A stretch of DNA of 64,000 nt, taken from the NCBI GenBank assembly GCA_014378195.1, contig JACMOC010000029.1, positions 1 through 64,000 of the forward strand, in the 5' to 3' direction. This DNA is from Oligoflexus sp. (lineage in GTDB: Bacteria > Bdellovibrionota_B > Oligoflexia > Oligoflexales > Oligoflexaceae). This document shows positions 34,177 through 43,926 of this stretch, one piece after another. Every line of letters starts with the position of its first letter. The first letter of the stretch is position 1. The notes below the pieces were generated by a model. The model saw nothing but the letters and a program-made list of their open reading frames with translations, did no database searches and was not told the DNA's origin. The translations under genes were made by a program, and so were the position numbers.

Positions 34177-35052
34177 ATGTCTAAAAAATCACCCGCTCCT
34201 GATTCCACCGCATCCTCCCTGACTCCCAGCAGCAACAAAATGAGCGAAGAAGGCTACCTTCACGGGTACTCGACGATCGAGCAGGATCGCCTCAAATACC
34301 AGGCTCAATTCACCGAGCAGACTATCTACGGCAACCTCGACCTCTCGGGCATTAACGAGCTTTTGGAAGTGGGTGTGGGCGTCGGAGCCCAGTCCGAAAT
34401 TATCCTTCGCCGTTTTCCTCATATCAAAATCACTGGTATCGACCAGAGCGATACCCAGCTCGGTGCTGCCCGCAAGTTTCTCGAGTCGAAGTCCTATGCA
34501 AAAGATCGTTTTGACCTTAAGCAGATGGATGCGACCAATATGGATTTTGAGTCATTGATGTTTGATGGGGCGTTCATCTGCTGGGTCCTCGAGCATGTCC
34601 CTTCGCCTGAACGCGTCTTGAGCGAAGTGCGGCGCGTCTTGAAAAAAGGCGCGAAAGTCTACATCACCGAAGTTATGAACCACAGTTTTTTTCTCGAACC
34701 GTATTCGCCTAACCTGTGGAAATACTGGATGGCGATGAACGATTACCAGCACGAACAAACAGGCGACCCATTCGTGGGCGCAAAATTGGGCAACCTTCTT
34801 CTTGCCCAAGGTTACCAAGATATTCATACGCAGGTCAAAACCTGGCATTTCGATAACCGGCAACCGGAGCAGCGTAAGCGCTACATCGAGTTCTGGACAC
34901 AGATACTTCTGAGTGCCAAAGATCAGCTCCTTAAAGCAAACTACATCGATCAGGAGACCTTAACTATGGCTCAGGAAGAGCTGAAGCAGGTCGCGAAAGA
35001 TCCGAATGCTGTATTCTATTTCTCATTTATGCAAGCCCAGGGAGTGAGATAA
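34177..35052 (+). CDS. SAM-dependent methyltransferase (class I)
   Basis: A 291-residue class I methyltransferase. Motif I is LLEVGVGVGAQSEIIL near residue 66, motif II ITGIDQSDTQL, and motif IV MFDGAFICWVLEHV. The C-terminal part is helical. The first 25 residues are Ser/Pro rich and likely disordered. The substrate is not evident; the family is broad. It lies 3 bases before the thioesterase gene and probably forms an operon with it and the holin-like membrane protein. Confidence 0.88.
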   Translation: MSKKSPAPDSTASSLTPSSNKMSEEGYLHGYSTIEQDRLKYQAQFTEQTIYGNLDLSGINELLEVGVGVGAQSEIILRRFPHIKITGIDQSDTQLGAARKFLESKSYAKDRFDLKQMDATNMDFESLMFDGAFICWVLEHVPSPERVLSEVRRVLKKGAKVYITEVMNHSFFLEPYSPNLWKYWMAMNDYQHEQTGDPFVGAKLGNLLLAQGYQDIHTQVKTWHFDNRQPEQRKRYIEFWTQILLSAKDQLLKANYIDQETLTMAQEELKQVAKDPNAVFYFSFMQAQGVR

Positions 35053-35055
35053 CAG

Positions 35056-35547
35056 ATGATCCGCGAAACCAAGCTTGCCCCACTGCATGTGGACTGGCAA
35101 CCGGTCGACCTTCCTTATGTTAAATGGATTCGCTCGTTTGTGTCGGGTGATCCCGAGGGCGAGCGCATTCGCCTTCGTTTCTACAAAGGCCCTGAGGACA
35201 AAGTCCTGTGGGGACGCGTTTGGTTCGGCCCCGCAGCGGAAGGCCCTCCTGGTCATGCGCATGGCGGCGCCCAAGCCGCAGTCCTTGACGAACTCCTAGG
35301 TGGAACCGCATTTATATATGGCCATGTTGTGGTCGCGTTGAATCTTCAGACTGATTTTATGGGGTTTGTCCCACTCCAAACCGAACTTGTCCTGCGCGGC
35401 GAAATCCTGAGGACCGAAGGGCGAAAAATTTATACCATCGGAACGATACAGGACGTAGCGGGTACGATACTCGCCCGCGGACAGATTTTGTTTCTCGAAT
35501 TAAACGACGATCAAAGAGCCCGTTTTGTGCCTTTGACAAAGAAGTAG
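35056..35547 (+). CDS. PaaI/THEM4-like hotdog thioesterase
   Basis: A 163-residue single hotdog domain. The helix-start motif GHAHGGAQAAVLDELLGG carries the catalytic-type acidic residue after HGG. LNLQTDFMGFVPLQTELVL and AGTILARGQILFLEL form the later strands. Such enzymes hydrolyse acyl-CoA or related thioesters. It is three bases downstream of the methyltransferase gene and 11 bases before the next gene. The natural acyl substrate is unknown. Confidence 0.85.
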   Translation: MIRETKLAPLHVDWQPVDLPYVKWIRSFVSGDPEGERIRLRFYKGPEDKVLWGRVWFGPAAEGPPGHAHGGAQAAVLDELLGGTAFIYGHVVVALNLQTDFMGFVPLQTELVLRGEILRTEGRKIYTIGTIQDVAGTILARGQILFLELNDDQRARFVPLTKK

Positions 35548-35558
35548 AAAGGCGACGC

Positions 35559-35927
35559 ATGCTCCTGCAGCATTATGTTATCCAGCTTATTATCACGTGG
35601 ATACTCAGCGCCTGTGCGTTGATTCTGACGTCCAAAGTTTTGAACGGCATCAAGCTCAACGGATTTGGGGCAGCACTGCTTTCAACCTTTGTTTTAGGGG
35701 CTTTGAACGCAACGATCTTTCGGGTGCTGTGGTTTTTGACCTTGCCCTTTACGATCCTGACGTTAGGTTTGTTTCTCTTGGTGTTGAACGGCGCGATGTT
35801 GAAGCTCACAGCCAAGCTCGTGAATGGATTCAAAATCGATGGCTGGCTTTCAGCCATCGTCGGATCCATCGTCCTATCGATCACGCAGTCTATACTCTAT
35901 TTTTTCTATCGTCGACTCTTTGAATGA
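35559..35927 (+). CDS. Phage-holin-like superfamily IV (YvlD-type) membrane protein
   Basis: A 122-residue protein with four hydrophobic helices: ITWILSACALILTSKVLNGI, GAALLSTFVLGALNATIF, LPFTILTLGLFLLVLNGAM and GWLSAIVGSIVLSITQSIL. The PFTILTLGLFLLVLN segment and an overall length near 120 are typical of the YvlD/holin IV family. These proteins are chromosomal and widespread; a lytic role is not implied. It is the last gene of a short operon and converges on nfu with 4 bases between. Confidence 0.85.
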   Translation: MLLQHYVIQLIITWILSACALILTSKVLNGIKLNGFGAALLSTFVLGALNATIFRVLWFLTLPFTILTLGLFLLVLNGAMLKLTAKLVNGFKIDGWLSAIVGSIVLSITQSILYFFYRRLFE

Positions 35928-35931
35928 CGAG

Positions 35932-36507
35932 TTAGTGCGAATGAGCGGTCTCTTCGTCTTCCTGGAGCGGGATGATTTCGATATCAGGATGGAACTCCTG
36001 GCGCAAAATATTCTGCATGGCCGAGAGTGTGCCCGTCACGCTGCTCGGGCAGGTGCCGCAGGCGCCCTCGTACCGAATCGTCAGAAAATTGCCTTCTAGA
36101 CCAAGGATTTGTAAGTCGCCACCGTCGCCTTGTAAGGCGGGGCGAATGGTACGATCCAAGATAGCTTCGATTTGCTGAAGCTCGGGGCTCATCTCTGTGC
36201 GGCGCTTTTCGTCCGGCGACAGAAAGTCAGCTTCGTGCGACGGAAGCAGAGCCTTGATGAGGCGCCGCGCTTCTTCGAGAACTTCGTCCCAAGACATTGA
36301 CCCATCGATTGTGAGCGTGATCGCATTTTCGAAGAAGTGGACCTGAGTCACACTCTTGATTTCGTAAAGCGCTTTAGCCAGAGGGATATGAGCGCAGTCT
36401 TCGGCCGATGAAAAGGTGATTTTACCAGCCGCTTTCACATCGTAATTAACGATGATCTTCTTCGCATAAGGATTGGGTGTAGGCTGCACCATCATCTTGA
36501 CGTCCAT
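35932..36507 (-). CDS. nfu: Nfu-type iron-sulfur carrier (NfuN plus NifU C-terminal domain)
   Basis: A 191-residue protein. Residues 5-95 form an Nfu N-terminal domain (QPTPNPYAKKIIVNYD start, then SWDEVLEEARRLIKALLP). Residues about 110-185 form the NifU C-terminal domain with Cys150 and Cys153 in the GACGTCPSS motif, which holds a transferable 4Fe-4S cluster between two subunits. ATG 36507 is chosen for AGGGAG six bases upstream. It is the last gene of the suf operon on this strand, so it likely takes clusters from SufBCD to client proteins such as the 41298 oxidoreductase. Confidence 0.92.
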   Translation of the reverse strand: MDVKMMVQPTPNPYAKKIIVNYDVKAAGKITFSSAEDCAHIPLAKALYEIKSVTQVHFFENAITLTIDGSMSWDEVLEEARRLIKALLPSHEADFLSPDEKRRTEMSPELQQIEAILDRTIRPALQGDGGDLQILGLEGNFLTIRYEGACGTCPSSVTGTLSAMQNILRQEFHPDIEIIPLQEDEETAHSH

Positions 36508-36548
36508 TTCGGACTCCCTTGCTAAAGTATCTGTTCCGCTATTCAAAC

Positions 36549-37823
36549 TCACTGGGCACCGCCTCCAAAACTTTGCAGAACATCCTGCAAATGCTTTGTA
36601 AAATGGTTGCCAGAGACACGTCCGACAACATCGCCGATAAAAGCTTTCGCAAGCATGCGTTTGGCATCTTCAAGCGATATGGCACGGCTCTGGAGATAAA
36701 AAAGTTCCTGTTCATCCAGCTGACCGATGGTGGCTCCGTGTGAGCACTTGACGTCGTTCGCATCGATGATCAGTTGAGGGCGACTGTCGACTTCAGCTTC
36801 CCGGCTCATCAGGAGATTTTTGTTGAGCTGCTGAGCATCAACGTGCTGAGCATCCTTAACGATGGTGATTTTGCCGTTAAAAACACCGCGGCTCTTGTCT
36901 TCCAGGATGCCTTTGTAAAGCTGCGCACTGCTTGTGTGCGGAGCAAGGTGCAGAACCTCTGTCACGTTATCGATATGGTTATCGCCACGCGCAATGTAGA
37001 GGCCATCAAGTTTGGCCGAAGCACCTGGAGCGTTCAAGCGAAACTCAAGCTGACTTCGGTTGAGACGACCACCCAAGGCCAGATTGAATGTTTCGATACG
37101 AGCGTCGCGCGCAAGATGAAAGCTGTGTCTGCTGACATATTTCGTTTCGGAGCCTAAAACGCGCTCCAATACGTACTGACAAACGGCGTTGTCTTTGACA
37201 AACACATCAGTCACAGCATTGGTGAAGTTTTTGGTGTCGCCGAAGTGGCTTTCGATGATCTGCGCCTGGGCACCCGCTTCCACAAAAATAATATTGCGCG
37301 GGCTGATCAAAACGGTTTCGCTTTGGGCATCCTGTAAGAACAGAAGCTGTATCGGCTTTGCTACCGTTACGTTTTTGTTGACTTTGATGAGCACGCCGCT
37401 TGAGAAAAACGCCTGGTTCAGGCTCACGAGGCTGTCATCCTCGGCACTCATGCAAGGCATCACCATTTCGCGATCCGTATCAAGGGCTTCACGAATGTCT
37501 GTAATGCTAACGTCAGTCGGCAACTCAGAGAGGGCCGCGTTGAATATACCGTTGATGAAAACCACACGGCTTGCCCCAGCCACACTGCGGGCCGCGAGGG
37601 TCTCAGCATCAATGGCCGAAGCATGGCCCAGCGCAAACGGCGATTCGTTCAGCGAGCGCGTACTGGTATATTTCCAGGCTTCGATCTGACGACTGGGAAG
37701 GCCGGCTTGAGCAAATTGCTCAAACGATGTCTGGCGCAGGTCTTTTAACCACGCAGGTGTCCACTGAGCGTCGTTTACGAGGCTTTGAAAGGCCGATTCA
37801 AATTGTCTAGTAGTCTCAGACAT
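36549..37823 (-). CDS. sufD: Fe-S cluster assembly protein SufD
   Basis: SufD is a non-catalytic scaffold partner of SufB in the SufBC2D complex. This 424-residue protein has a helical N-terminal region (SRQIEAWKYTSTRSLNE), a long right-handed beta-helix, and the family C-terminus: NDVKCSHGATIGQLDEQELF, then YLQSRAI and AKRMLAKAFIGDVV. The conserved His in CSHGATIG is present. It lies 9 bases after sufC and 41 bases before nfu. Confidence 0.96.
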   Translation of the reverse strand: MSETTRQFESAFQSLVNDAQWTPAWLKDLRQTSFEQFAQAGLPSRQIEAWKYTSTRSLNESPFALGHASAIDAETLAARSVAGASRVVFINGIFNAALSELPTDVSITDIREALDTDREMVMPCMSAEDDSLVSLNQAFFSSGVLIKVNKNVTVAKPIQLLFLQDAQSETVLISPRNIIFVEAGAQAQIIESHFGDTKNFTNAVTDVFVKDNAVCQYVLERVLGSETKYVSRHSFHLARDARIETFNLALGGRLNRSQLEFRLNAPGASAKLDGLYIARGDNHIDNVTEVLHLAPHTSSAQLYKGILEDKSRGVFNGKITIVKDAQHVDAQQLNKNLLMSREAEVDSRPQLIIDANDVKCSHGATIGQLDEQELFYLQSRAISLEDAKRMLAKAFIGDVVGRVSGNHFTKHLQDVLQSFGGGAQ

Positions 37824-37832
37824 GAGCGCCCC

Positions 37833-38585
37833 TTAATTCAACAGCCAGTCGTAACCGCGTTCTTCGATTTCAAGTGCAAGCGACACATCGCCCGAACGAA
37901 CGATGCGGCCGTCAGCCAAAACATGAACAAAGTCAGGTTTGATATAATTGAGAATGCGGTGATAATGCGTGATCATGACGATTGCGTTATCATCCGTTTT
38001 CAGCTTGTTTACGCCTTCGGAAACGATGCGCAAAGAATCCACATCGAGACCGGAATCGGTTTCGTCCAAGAGCGCAAGTCTTGGATTCAAGACAGCCATC
38101 TGAAGGATTTCGTTGCGTTTCTTTTCGCCGCCCGAAAGATCGACGTTGAGTTCACGGTCCAAAAAGCTGGAGTCAATCTCGAGCAGCTTGGCCTTCTCGC
38201 GGACAAACGCGTCGAAAGCTTTGTGTTCCATCGGATCGACGCCTTGGTGTTTACACACAGCGTTGAAGGCTGCTCTTAGAAATTCCAGATTCGGAATGCC
38301 CGGAATCTCGATTGGGTATTGGAAAGCCAGAAAAAGGCCGTTGCGCGCTCTTTCGTCCGGCTGCATGTCCAGGATATTCTTGGGGCGGAAGTTGACGTCA
38401 TAGGTAATCGAGCCCGAAGTCACAGTGTACTCGGGATGGCCCGCAATGACTTTGGAAAGCGTGCTTTTGCCGCTTCCATTCGGGCCCATGATCGCATGGA
38501 CCTCTCCGGCTTTAATATGGAGGTTCAGTCCCTTGAGGACTTCTTTTTCTTCGACGCGTACATGTAGATTTTCGATGTTTAGCAT
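37833..38585 (-). CDS. sufC: Fe-S cluster assembly ATPase SufC
   Basis: SufC is the ABC-type ATPase that drives conformational change in SufBCD. The 250-residue protein has Walker A GPNGSGKST, the signature DLSGGEKKRNEI, Walker B ALLDETDSGLD with the SufC-specific ETDSGLD, and the switch His in MITHYH. Order and spacing (28 bases after sufB, 9 before sufD) match the standard suf operon. Confidence 0.98.
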   Translation of the reverse strand: MLNIENLHVRVEEKEVLKGLNLHIKAGEVHAIMGPNGSGKSTLSKVIAGHPEYTVTSGSITYDVNFRPKNILDMQPDERARNGLFLAFQYPIEIPGIPNLEFLRAAFNAVCKHQGVDPMEHKAFDAFVREKAKLLEIDSSFLDRELNVDLSGGEKKRNEILQMAVLNPRLALLDETDSGLDVDSLRIVSEGVNKLKTDDNAIVMITHYHRILNYIKPDFVHVLADGRIVRSGDVSLALEIEERGYDWLLN

Positions 38586-38613
38586 ACGTACCTAAGGCTC
38601 CAGACTAAAACGA

Positions 38614-40059
38614 TTAACCGACGCTACCTTCGAGTTTCATTTCCAGAAGCTTCACAGCTTCGACCGAAAATTCCAGCGGAAGCTCTTTGAAGACTTCTTT
38701 GCAGAAGCCGTTCAGGAGCAGCCCGATAGCCTGCTCTTCCTCCAATCCTCGCGATTTGAGGTAGAAGATCTGCTCGGTGCTGATTTTCGATGTCGTGGCT
38801 TCGTGCTCGATGACGGCCGAATTATTTTTGACTTCGATATAAGGAAAAGTATTGGCGCTGCACTGATCCCCGACCAGGAGAGAGTCGCACTGCGAGTGGT
38901 TGCGTGCGCCTTCGGCCGAGGCCATGATTTTCACCTGGCCACGGTAGGTATTGCTCGACTGTTCGGCCGAGATGCCCTTGGAAATGATGCGGCTGCGCGT
39001 GTTTTTGCCGATATGGATCATCTTGGTGCCAGTGTCGGCCTGCATTTTATTGTTGGTCAGAGCGACGGAATAAAACTCGCCGCGCGAGCCGTCTCCCTGC
39101 AGAATACAGCTGGGGTATTTCCACGTGATCGCCGAACCGGCTTCCACCTGAGTCCACGAAATGCGGGAGTTTTTGCCTTGGCACAGACCGCGTTTGGTCA
39201 CGAAGTTGTAAATCCCGCCCTTGCCTTCGCTGTTGCCAGCGTACCAGTTTTGGACGGTAGAATATTTGATCTGGGCATCGTCCATAGCGATCAATTCGAC
39301 GACGGCAGCATGCAACTGATTTTCGTCGCGTTGCGGTGCCGTGCAGCCTTCGAGGTAGCTCACATAGGAGCCTTCGTCAGCCACAAGCAAAGTGCGTTCA
39401 AATTGCCCCGTCCCCGCTGCATTAATACGGAAATAGGTGCTGAGGTCGAGTGGGCAGCGGACGCCTTTGGGGATGTAACAGAACGAGCCATCGGTAAAGA
39501 CAGCCGAGTTAAGCGTCGCATAATAATTGTCTTTATAAGGGACGACCTTGCCCAGATATTTTTTGACAAGTTCGGGGTGATTTTGGATCGCTTCCGACAG
39601 ACTGCAGAAGATGATGCCGTACTTCTCAAGTTCGGCTTGATGAGTCGTACCTAGGGAAACCGAATCAAACACAATATCGACAGCGACACCGGTGATGCGT
39701 TGCTGTTCGCCGAGAGGAATACCAAGACGGTTGAAAGTCGCCAAGAGTTCGGGATCGATGTCCTGAAGGCTTTTCGGTCCGTCACCCTTGTTTTTGGGTG
39801 CAGAATAATATTGTATCGCCTGAAAATCAATCTGGGGATAATCGACGAGCGCCCAGGTCGGCTCTTTCATAGTCAACCAGTGACGATAAGCTTTCAGGCG
39901 AAATTCGAGTACAAATTCGGGTTCGTTTTTAATAGCCGATATGCGTCTGACGATATCCTCATCCAATCCGCGGGGAAACTCTTCGGTTTCGACATCACTG
40001 ACGAATCCGAATTTGTATTCGCGGGATGCGAGGGCTTGTGCGTTAGTATTGTCAGTCAT
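38614..40059 (-). CDS. sufB: Fe-S cluster assembly protein SufB
   Basis: SufB is the scaffold on which clusters are built, together with SufC and SufD. This 481-residue protein has the family signatures [39 protein letters not shown] and the cluster-linked [17 protein letters not shown]. The C-terminal [17 protein letters not shown] and [16 protein letters not shown] are also present. It follows the Rrf2 regulator gene by 28 bases. No cysteine desulfurase gene (sufS) follows within the window. Confidence 0.98.
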   Translation of the reverse strand: MTDNTNAQALASREYKFGFVSDVETEEFPRGLDEDIVRRISAIKNEPEFVLEFRLKAYRHWLTMKEPTWALVDYPQIDFQAIQYYSAPKNKGDGPKSLQDIDPELLATFNRLGIPLGEQQRITGVAVDIVFDSVSLGTTHQAELEKYGIIFCSLSEAIQNHPELVKKYLGKVVPYKDNYYATLNSAVFTDGSFCYIPKGVRCPLDLSTYFRINAAGTGQFERTLLVADEGSYVSYLEGCTAPQRDENQLHAAVVELIAMDDAQIKYSTVQNWYAGNSEGKGGIYNFVTKRGLCQGKNSRISWTQVEAGSAITWKYPSCILQGDGSRGEFYSVALTNNKMQADTGTKMIHIGKNTRSRIISKGISAEQSSNTYRGQVKIMASAEGARNHSQCDSLLVGDQCSANTFPYIEVKNNSAVIEHEATTSKISTEQIFYLKSRGLEEEQAIGLLLNGFCKEVFKELPLEFSVEAVKLLEMKLEGSVG

Positions 40060-40087
40060 ACGTTTGTTGTCCTTTTGCCTAAAAGCG

Positions 40088-40591
40088 TCATAAGAGTTCC
40101 GAACTCATCTCGGGTGTCGTGCGGAAGGGCTCGCGGCCCTGTCGACACTCCCGAACACCGCTTTCGGACCCTGACTGTTGACCACCGCCAAAGCGGGTTT
40201 CGAAGTCCAAAAGATTCATGCCCTCGAGGCACCCCCTCATGGCATCAAAAATGATCTGCCAGGGTTCGACGGCGGCACAGCTTTGCATGAATTCGCAGCC
40301 ATGATGTTCATCGACGCATTCCACGGGATAGATGCCGTCTTCGACGGAACGAAACACTTCCCAGACACTGATTTGATCGATTTCTCGAGCAATCCGATAC
40401 CCGCCTGTGCGGCCTCGGACACTCTCCACGAGCCCCGCCCGTCTGAGGCGTATCAGGATCTGGTCTAGATACTTTGAAGGAATACCTTGTCTTGCGACTA
40501 TTTCCTGGCGACGGACCAGGGGATCGTTCCGTCTATGAGCCAAATCGAGCATTATTTTCAGGGCGTAGCGGCTGCGCGATGTAAGATTCAC
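40088..40591 (-). CDS. Rrf2-family Fe-S-type transcriptional regulator of the suf operon
   Basis: A 167-residue winged-helix Rrf2 protein related to IscR. The DNA-binding half has [31 protein letters not shown] and [13 protein letters not shown]. Three Cys (about 92, 99, 105) in a C-x6-C-x5-C pattern match the IscR cluster ligands (92, 98, 104). GTG 40591 is chosen: GGGAGG lies seven bases upstream, and the residues before it do not fit the family. As first gene of the suf operon it most likely senses Fe-S status and represses its own promoter. A 12-base palindrome sits in that promoter. Confidence 0.9.
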   Translation of the reverse strand: MNLTSRSRYALKIMLDLAHRRNDPLVRRQEIVARQGIPSKYLDQILIRLRRAGLVESVRGRTGGYRIAREIDQISVWEVFRSVEDGIYPVECVDEHHGCEFMQSCAAVEPWQIIFDAMRGCLEGMNLLDFETRFGGGQQSGSESGVRECRQGREPFRTTPEMSSELL

Positions 40592-40665
40592 TGAGCGGCC
40601 TCCCTCTCTTATATGGCTCCCAAAGAAGGGAATGTTTAGCGGAAAGCTATACATTTGGCAACTCT

Positions 40666-40701
40666 AAGATAAAATGTTGACTAAATCTATCAACATTTTA
40701 T
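40666..40701 (-). promoter_or_regulatory. Candidate promoter and operator of the Rrf2-suf operon
   Basis: A perfect 12-base inverted repeat (ATAAAATGTTGA at 40669-40680; TCAACATTTTAT at 40690-40701) surrounds a 9-base spacer. On the minus strand a -35 TTGATA (40693-40688) and a -10 TATCTT (40671-40666) lie 16 bases apart, so the palindrome covers the promoter. That layout suits autorepression by the Rrf2 protein. A TTGACT also reads on the plus strand towards the gene at 40755. No run of T follows that would make it a strong terminator for the suf operon. Confidence 0.6.
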
Positions 40702-40754
40702 TTTTAAGGTCTTTCCTGCGGTTTGAACTAGAATGAGGCTGTACAGGAGGCTCG

Positions 40755-41132
40755 ATGCAGCAAGAGGGAAAACGCACTTTTCAACCCGACGAACTCGCCG
40801 AGCGTGCAAGGCGTCACGCCCAGCAAAGTCGTCAAAGTCTGCAGGTTGCCGCCCGCCTCGCTGAGCTATTCCCCCAAGTTCTAAAAAGCATTAAGAAAAG
40901 TGCCAACTGCAAAGGTGCGCAGGCTGACCGGGTGGCCTTGACCCATCCCGATTACGCAGCTAAGCTTGATCAATATATAGCCGTGCTTGGAGAGGGCCTT
41001 GAAGCACGTGTCCAGTATGAAACGCACCGTATGATGCTTCAGGCCTGGCAAAGTCAAAATGCCTTCCATCGCGCGTTTGATCGTCTGAAGATTCAGGACA
41101 AACGCAAAATCATGGAGTCTCAAGGGCGATAA
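40755..41132 (+). CDS. Hypothetical helical protein
   Basis: A 125-residue basic, fully helical protein with no family I recognise. Segments include FQPDELAERARRHAQQSRQS and RAFDRLKIQDKRKIMESQ. There is one Cys and no signal peptide. The start is well supported by ACAGGAGG eight bases upstream. It is divergent from the Rrf2-suf operon and shares the intergenic region with the palindrome, so both could be controlled by the same regulator. Confidence 0.65.
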   Translation: MQQEGKRTFQPDELAERARRHAQQSRQSLQVAARLAELFPQVLKSIKKSANCKGAQADRVALTHPDYAAKLDQYIAVLGEGLEARVQYETHRMMLQAWQSQNAFHRAFDRLKIQDKRKIMESQGR

Positions 41133-41297
41133 GGCGAGGGAAACATCCCCTTACCATGCAATTTTGAAGCAAATTCTCTTCGACTTATTACGCTTCATCC
41201 TCGACAAGCCCCGAATCACACTATATTTTGGACCATTGGACAACGTCAGTCCTATGCCTAACGAGCGAGAAACAGCACACGTCAAGGGAGCACGCAG

Positions 41298-43292
41298 GTG
41301 AGCTACTTACCGAACATTCTATTCGCCATACTAGCGATTGCCACGTTCGCCTTTTTTGGGAAAAACCTTCTCAAAATCTGGCGACGATTTGAGTTTGGCA
41401 AAGGTAAAGAGGAAAACCGTACCGGTAATCTGCCGCGCCGCATCACGGAAGTCCTCAACTTCGGATTGATTCAGCACAAGATGTTTCGGGATCCTGTCGC
41501 CGGTATTATGCATGCGTTCATTTTCTGGGGTTTCATCGTCGTGTCGCTTGGTACGACCGAAGTTTTGATTTCGGGTTTTGTCCCGAATTTCGATTTCGGC
41601 GCCATACTTGGCGAAGGTTCGAGTGCGCATAGAGCGTTTTTGTGGTCCCAAGACTTTGGTAACACTATCGTTTTCCTGGCGATGGTCTTTGCTATTGTCC
41701 GCCGTCTCGCTTTCCCCCCCAAACGTTTTCAAGGCCTTGAGAAGTCCTCACGAGTCGATGCGATGTACGTCTTGCTTTTCATTTTGGCTCTCGTCACGAC
41801 TTCGCTTATTCTCGTTGGGTCACGCGCGCAAGCCGGTTTGATTCCTGCGACTGCCGTTCCTGTCGGTCATGCTTTTGCCTCGATTTTCTCAGGCGTTGTC
41901 AATGACTGGCATAGTTTCGATAAAGGGATGTTCTGGGCCCACAGCCTTGTGCTTTTCGGATTCATGACCTTCCTCCCTTACTCCAAACACCAGCATTTGA
42001 TTTGGGTATGGCCTAACATCTTTTTCCGTAACCACCATGCGCGCGGTCGTTTGCGTCCTATGATTTTCGACGAAAACGCAGAATCATTCGGTGTGCACAA
42101 ACCCGCAGAATTCACGTGGAAACAACTCCTTGATTCTTATACCTGTGTTGAGTGCGGCCGCTGTACGGAAGTTTGTCCTGCAAACATCACGGGCAAGCCT
42201 CTTGATCCTCGCAAAATCATGCACGATCTCAAATACTCCCTTATCAATCATGTGACGACACCTGAGGCTGAGCATCGCCCTCTTATCGGCGGCAGCTTTG
42301 TGACGCCCGATGAATTGTGGTCGTGTACGACGTGCGGCGCTTGTATGGAAGCGTGCCCGCTCTACATCGAGCATATTCCGGCTATTGTTGATATGCGTCG
42401 CTATCTGACTATGACGGAAGGCGCGTTCCCGGAAGAAGCCCAGGCTACATTCCGTAACCTCGAGAACAACGGCAGCCCATGGGCATTCAGTCCCTCAAGC
42501 CGCGCTGACTGGACCAAAGACCTTCCGACCAAAGTCACGACGATGGCCGAGAAGAGTGATGTTGAATATCTCTTCTGGGTTGGCTGCGCCGGGAGTTATG
42601 ACGATCGTTATACGAATGTCTCCAAATCGATCGTGAAGATCCTTGATAAAGCCAACGTGAGCTTCTCTATCCTCGGTACCGAAGAACGCTGTAACGGTGA
42701 TACTGCGCGTCGCCTTGGTAACGAATATCTCGCGAATCAGCAGATCCAAGATAACATTGGTACGATGAAGAAATATAACGTGAAGAAAATTGTCACGGGT
42801 TGTCCTCACTGTTTCAACACAATCAAAAACGAGTACCCGGACTTTGGATTCCAGGCGGAAGTCATTCACCATAGTGAACTGATCACCGATCTGATCAAAA
42901 CCGGCAAAGTCAAATCAACCGAAGTGCCAGACGCAGCCAAAGCTGTGACCTATCACGACTCGTGTTATCTCGGTCGCCATAACGAAGTATACGAAGCGCC
43001 CCGAACTTCGATCCTGCAAGTGCCAGGCGTGAAGTTGACGGAAATGCCTCGTAACAAGGAAAAAGGCTTCTGTTGCGGTGCTGGCGGCGGTCGTATGTGG
43101 CTCGAAGAAACGATCGGTGAACGCGTCAACGAAAACAGGGCAAAAGAAGCCATTGCAACAGGCGCAAGCACTGTGGCAACGGCTTGTCCGTTCTGCATGA
43201 CGATGATGAATGACGGTATTAAGGCGCAAGGCAAAGAAGCCTCGGTACAGGTCAAAGACATTGCTGAGATTGTTGCGGATAGTCTGGCTTAA
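41298..43292 (+). CDS. Membrane-bound Fe-S oxidoreductase (HdrD/GlpC-like with NarI-like domain)
   Basis: A 664-residue fusion. The N-terminal 240 residues hold about five membrane helices, like a NarI-type cytochrome b subunit ([33 protein letters not shown]). Two 4Fe-4S motifs follow: [12 protein letters not shown] and [12 protein letters not shown]. Two cysteine-rich CCG domains come last ([37 protein letters not shown]). Such proteins pass electrons between quinones and an ETF or thiol partner in energy metabolism. The acyl-CoA dehydrogenase at the window start could be linked through ETF, as inference. GTG 41298 follows GGGAGCACGCAG. Confidence 0.93.
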   Translation: MSYLPNILFAILAIATFAFFGKNLLKIWRRFEFGKGKEENRTGNLPRRITEVLNFGLIQHKMFRDPVAGIMHAFIFWGFIVVSLGTTEVLISGFVPNFDFGAILGEGSSAHRAFLWSQDFGNTIVFLAMVFAIVRRLAFPPKRFQGLEKSSRVDAMYVLLFILALVTTSLILVGSRAQAGLIPATAVPVGHAFASIFSGVVNDWHSFDKGMFWAHSLVLFGFMTFLPYSKHQHLIWVWPNIFFRNHHARGRLRPMIFDENAESFGVHKPAEFTWKQLLDSYTCVECGRCTEVCPANITGKPLDPRKIMHDLKYSLINHVTTPEAEHRPLIGGSFVTPDELWSCTTCGACMEACPLYIEHIPAIVDMRRYLTMTEGAFPEEAQATFRNLENNGSPWAFSPSSRADWTKDLPTKVTTMAEKSDVEYLFWVGCAGSYDDRYTNVSKSIVKILDKANVSFSILGTEERCNGDTARRLGNEYLANQQIQDNIGTMKKYNVKKIVTGCPHCFNTIKNEYPDFGFQAEVIHHSELITDLIKTGKVKSTEVPDAAKAVTYHDSCYLGRHNEVYEAPRTSILQVPGVKLTEMPRNKEKGFCCGAGGGRMWLEETIGERVNENRAKEAIATGASTVATACPFCMTMMNDGIKAQGKEASVQVKDIAEIVADSLA

Positions 43293-43310
43293 GATCTTTG
43301 CGAAAAAAAT

Positions 43311-43347
43311 AAGCCGCTTCGGGGAAACCTGAAGCGGCTTTGTTTTA
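43311..43347 (+). terminator. Rho-independent terminator of the Fe-S oxidoreductase gene
   Basis: Arms AAGCCGCTTC (43311-43320) and GAAGCGGCTT (43331-43340), with a mostly paired GG/CC extension inside and a short loop, followed by TGTTTTATTT. It lies 18 bases past the stop and also ends the convergent ricin-like locus region. Confidence 0.88.
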
Positions 43348-43384
43348 TTTCGTTAAAAATGTTGAATGTCTGCAGGTCATGCAT

Positions 43385-43926
43385 TTATCGCAGCATTAAA
43401 TTGAACCTGGCGCTGCTATCGGAAAGCCCTTGGTGAACATCGCCCTGTGGTGGACTATTAAATTCATTTTCAAATGAAGTCAGCATTTGGGCTGCTCCCG
43501 ATCGGTTTGCAATTTGAATCGTGCCATTTAAATTCCGATAAACCCAGAATTGTTGGGTCCAACTGTTGTTGCAATCCTCCGTCTGGTAGATCCCTTCATT
43601 TACAGATTTTCCTTTTGGAGCATCCAGGCATGTTCCTAATCTACTTTTGATTTCATAAGCTCCATGCTCGACCTCACGAAAAATCCAAACTTGATTGTCT
43701 TGATTAGTTCCACAGGATAACTTTAGCGCCGCGATCTCGACTCCAGCCCGCAGCATCAAGGCAGAATGTACCGCCTTTGCTATCGCTAACACTTATGCGG
43801 TGCTCCCCACCTAGGTCTCCAGTTCCCTTAACTTACGGACGTGGTTTCAGCGGGTTTGCAGGCGACAATAATCAATGAAAGCAAGAAAGGAACTGATATT
43901 GAAAAGAGGGTCTTGATGAGTGGCAT
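43385..43926 (-). pseudogene. Ricin-type beta-trefoil lectin lipoprotein, broken by frameshifts
   Basis: Read on the minus strand from ATG 43926, the gene starts with a lipoprotein signal (LLSLIIVACKPAETTSVS) and meets a TAA. One frame over, the text continues VKGTGDLGGEHRISVSDSK then GGTFCLDAAGWSRDRGAKV. It then shifts again into a third frame: CGTNQDNQVWIFREVEHG, GTCLDAPKGKS, TQQFWVYRNLNG and on to a stop at 43385. The QxW repeats (NQVW, QQFW) are ricin/lectin units. Dropping one T near the first break fixes that junction; one or two bases fix the second. The last frame alone (135 residues) is open. I infer a sugar-binding secreted protein that has decayed, or a sequencing problem. Confidence 0.75.

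Noticed and set aside
38803-39654. 283-codon plus-strand frame antisense to sufB
   Set aside because: Lies wholly inside sufB; composition reflects the opposite strand's codon bias.
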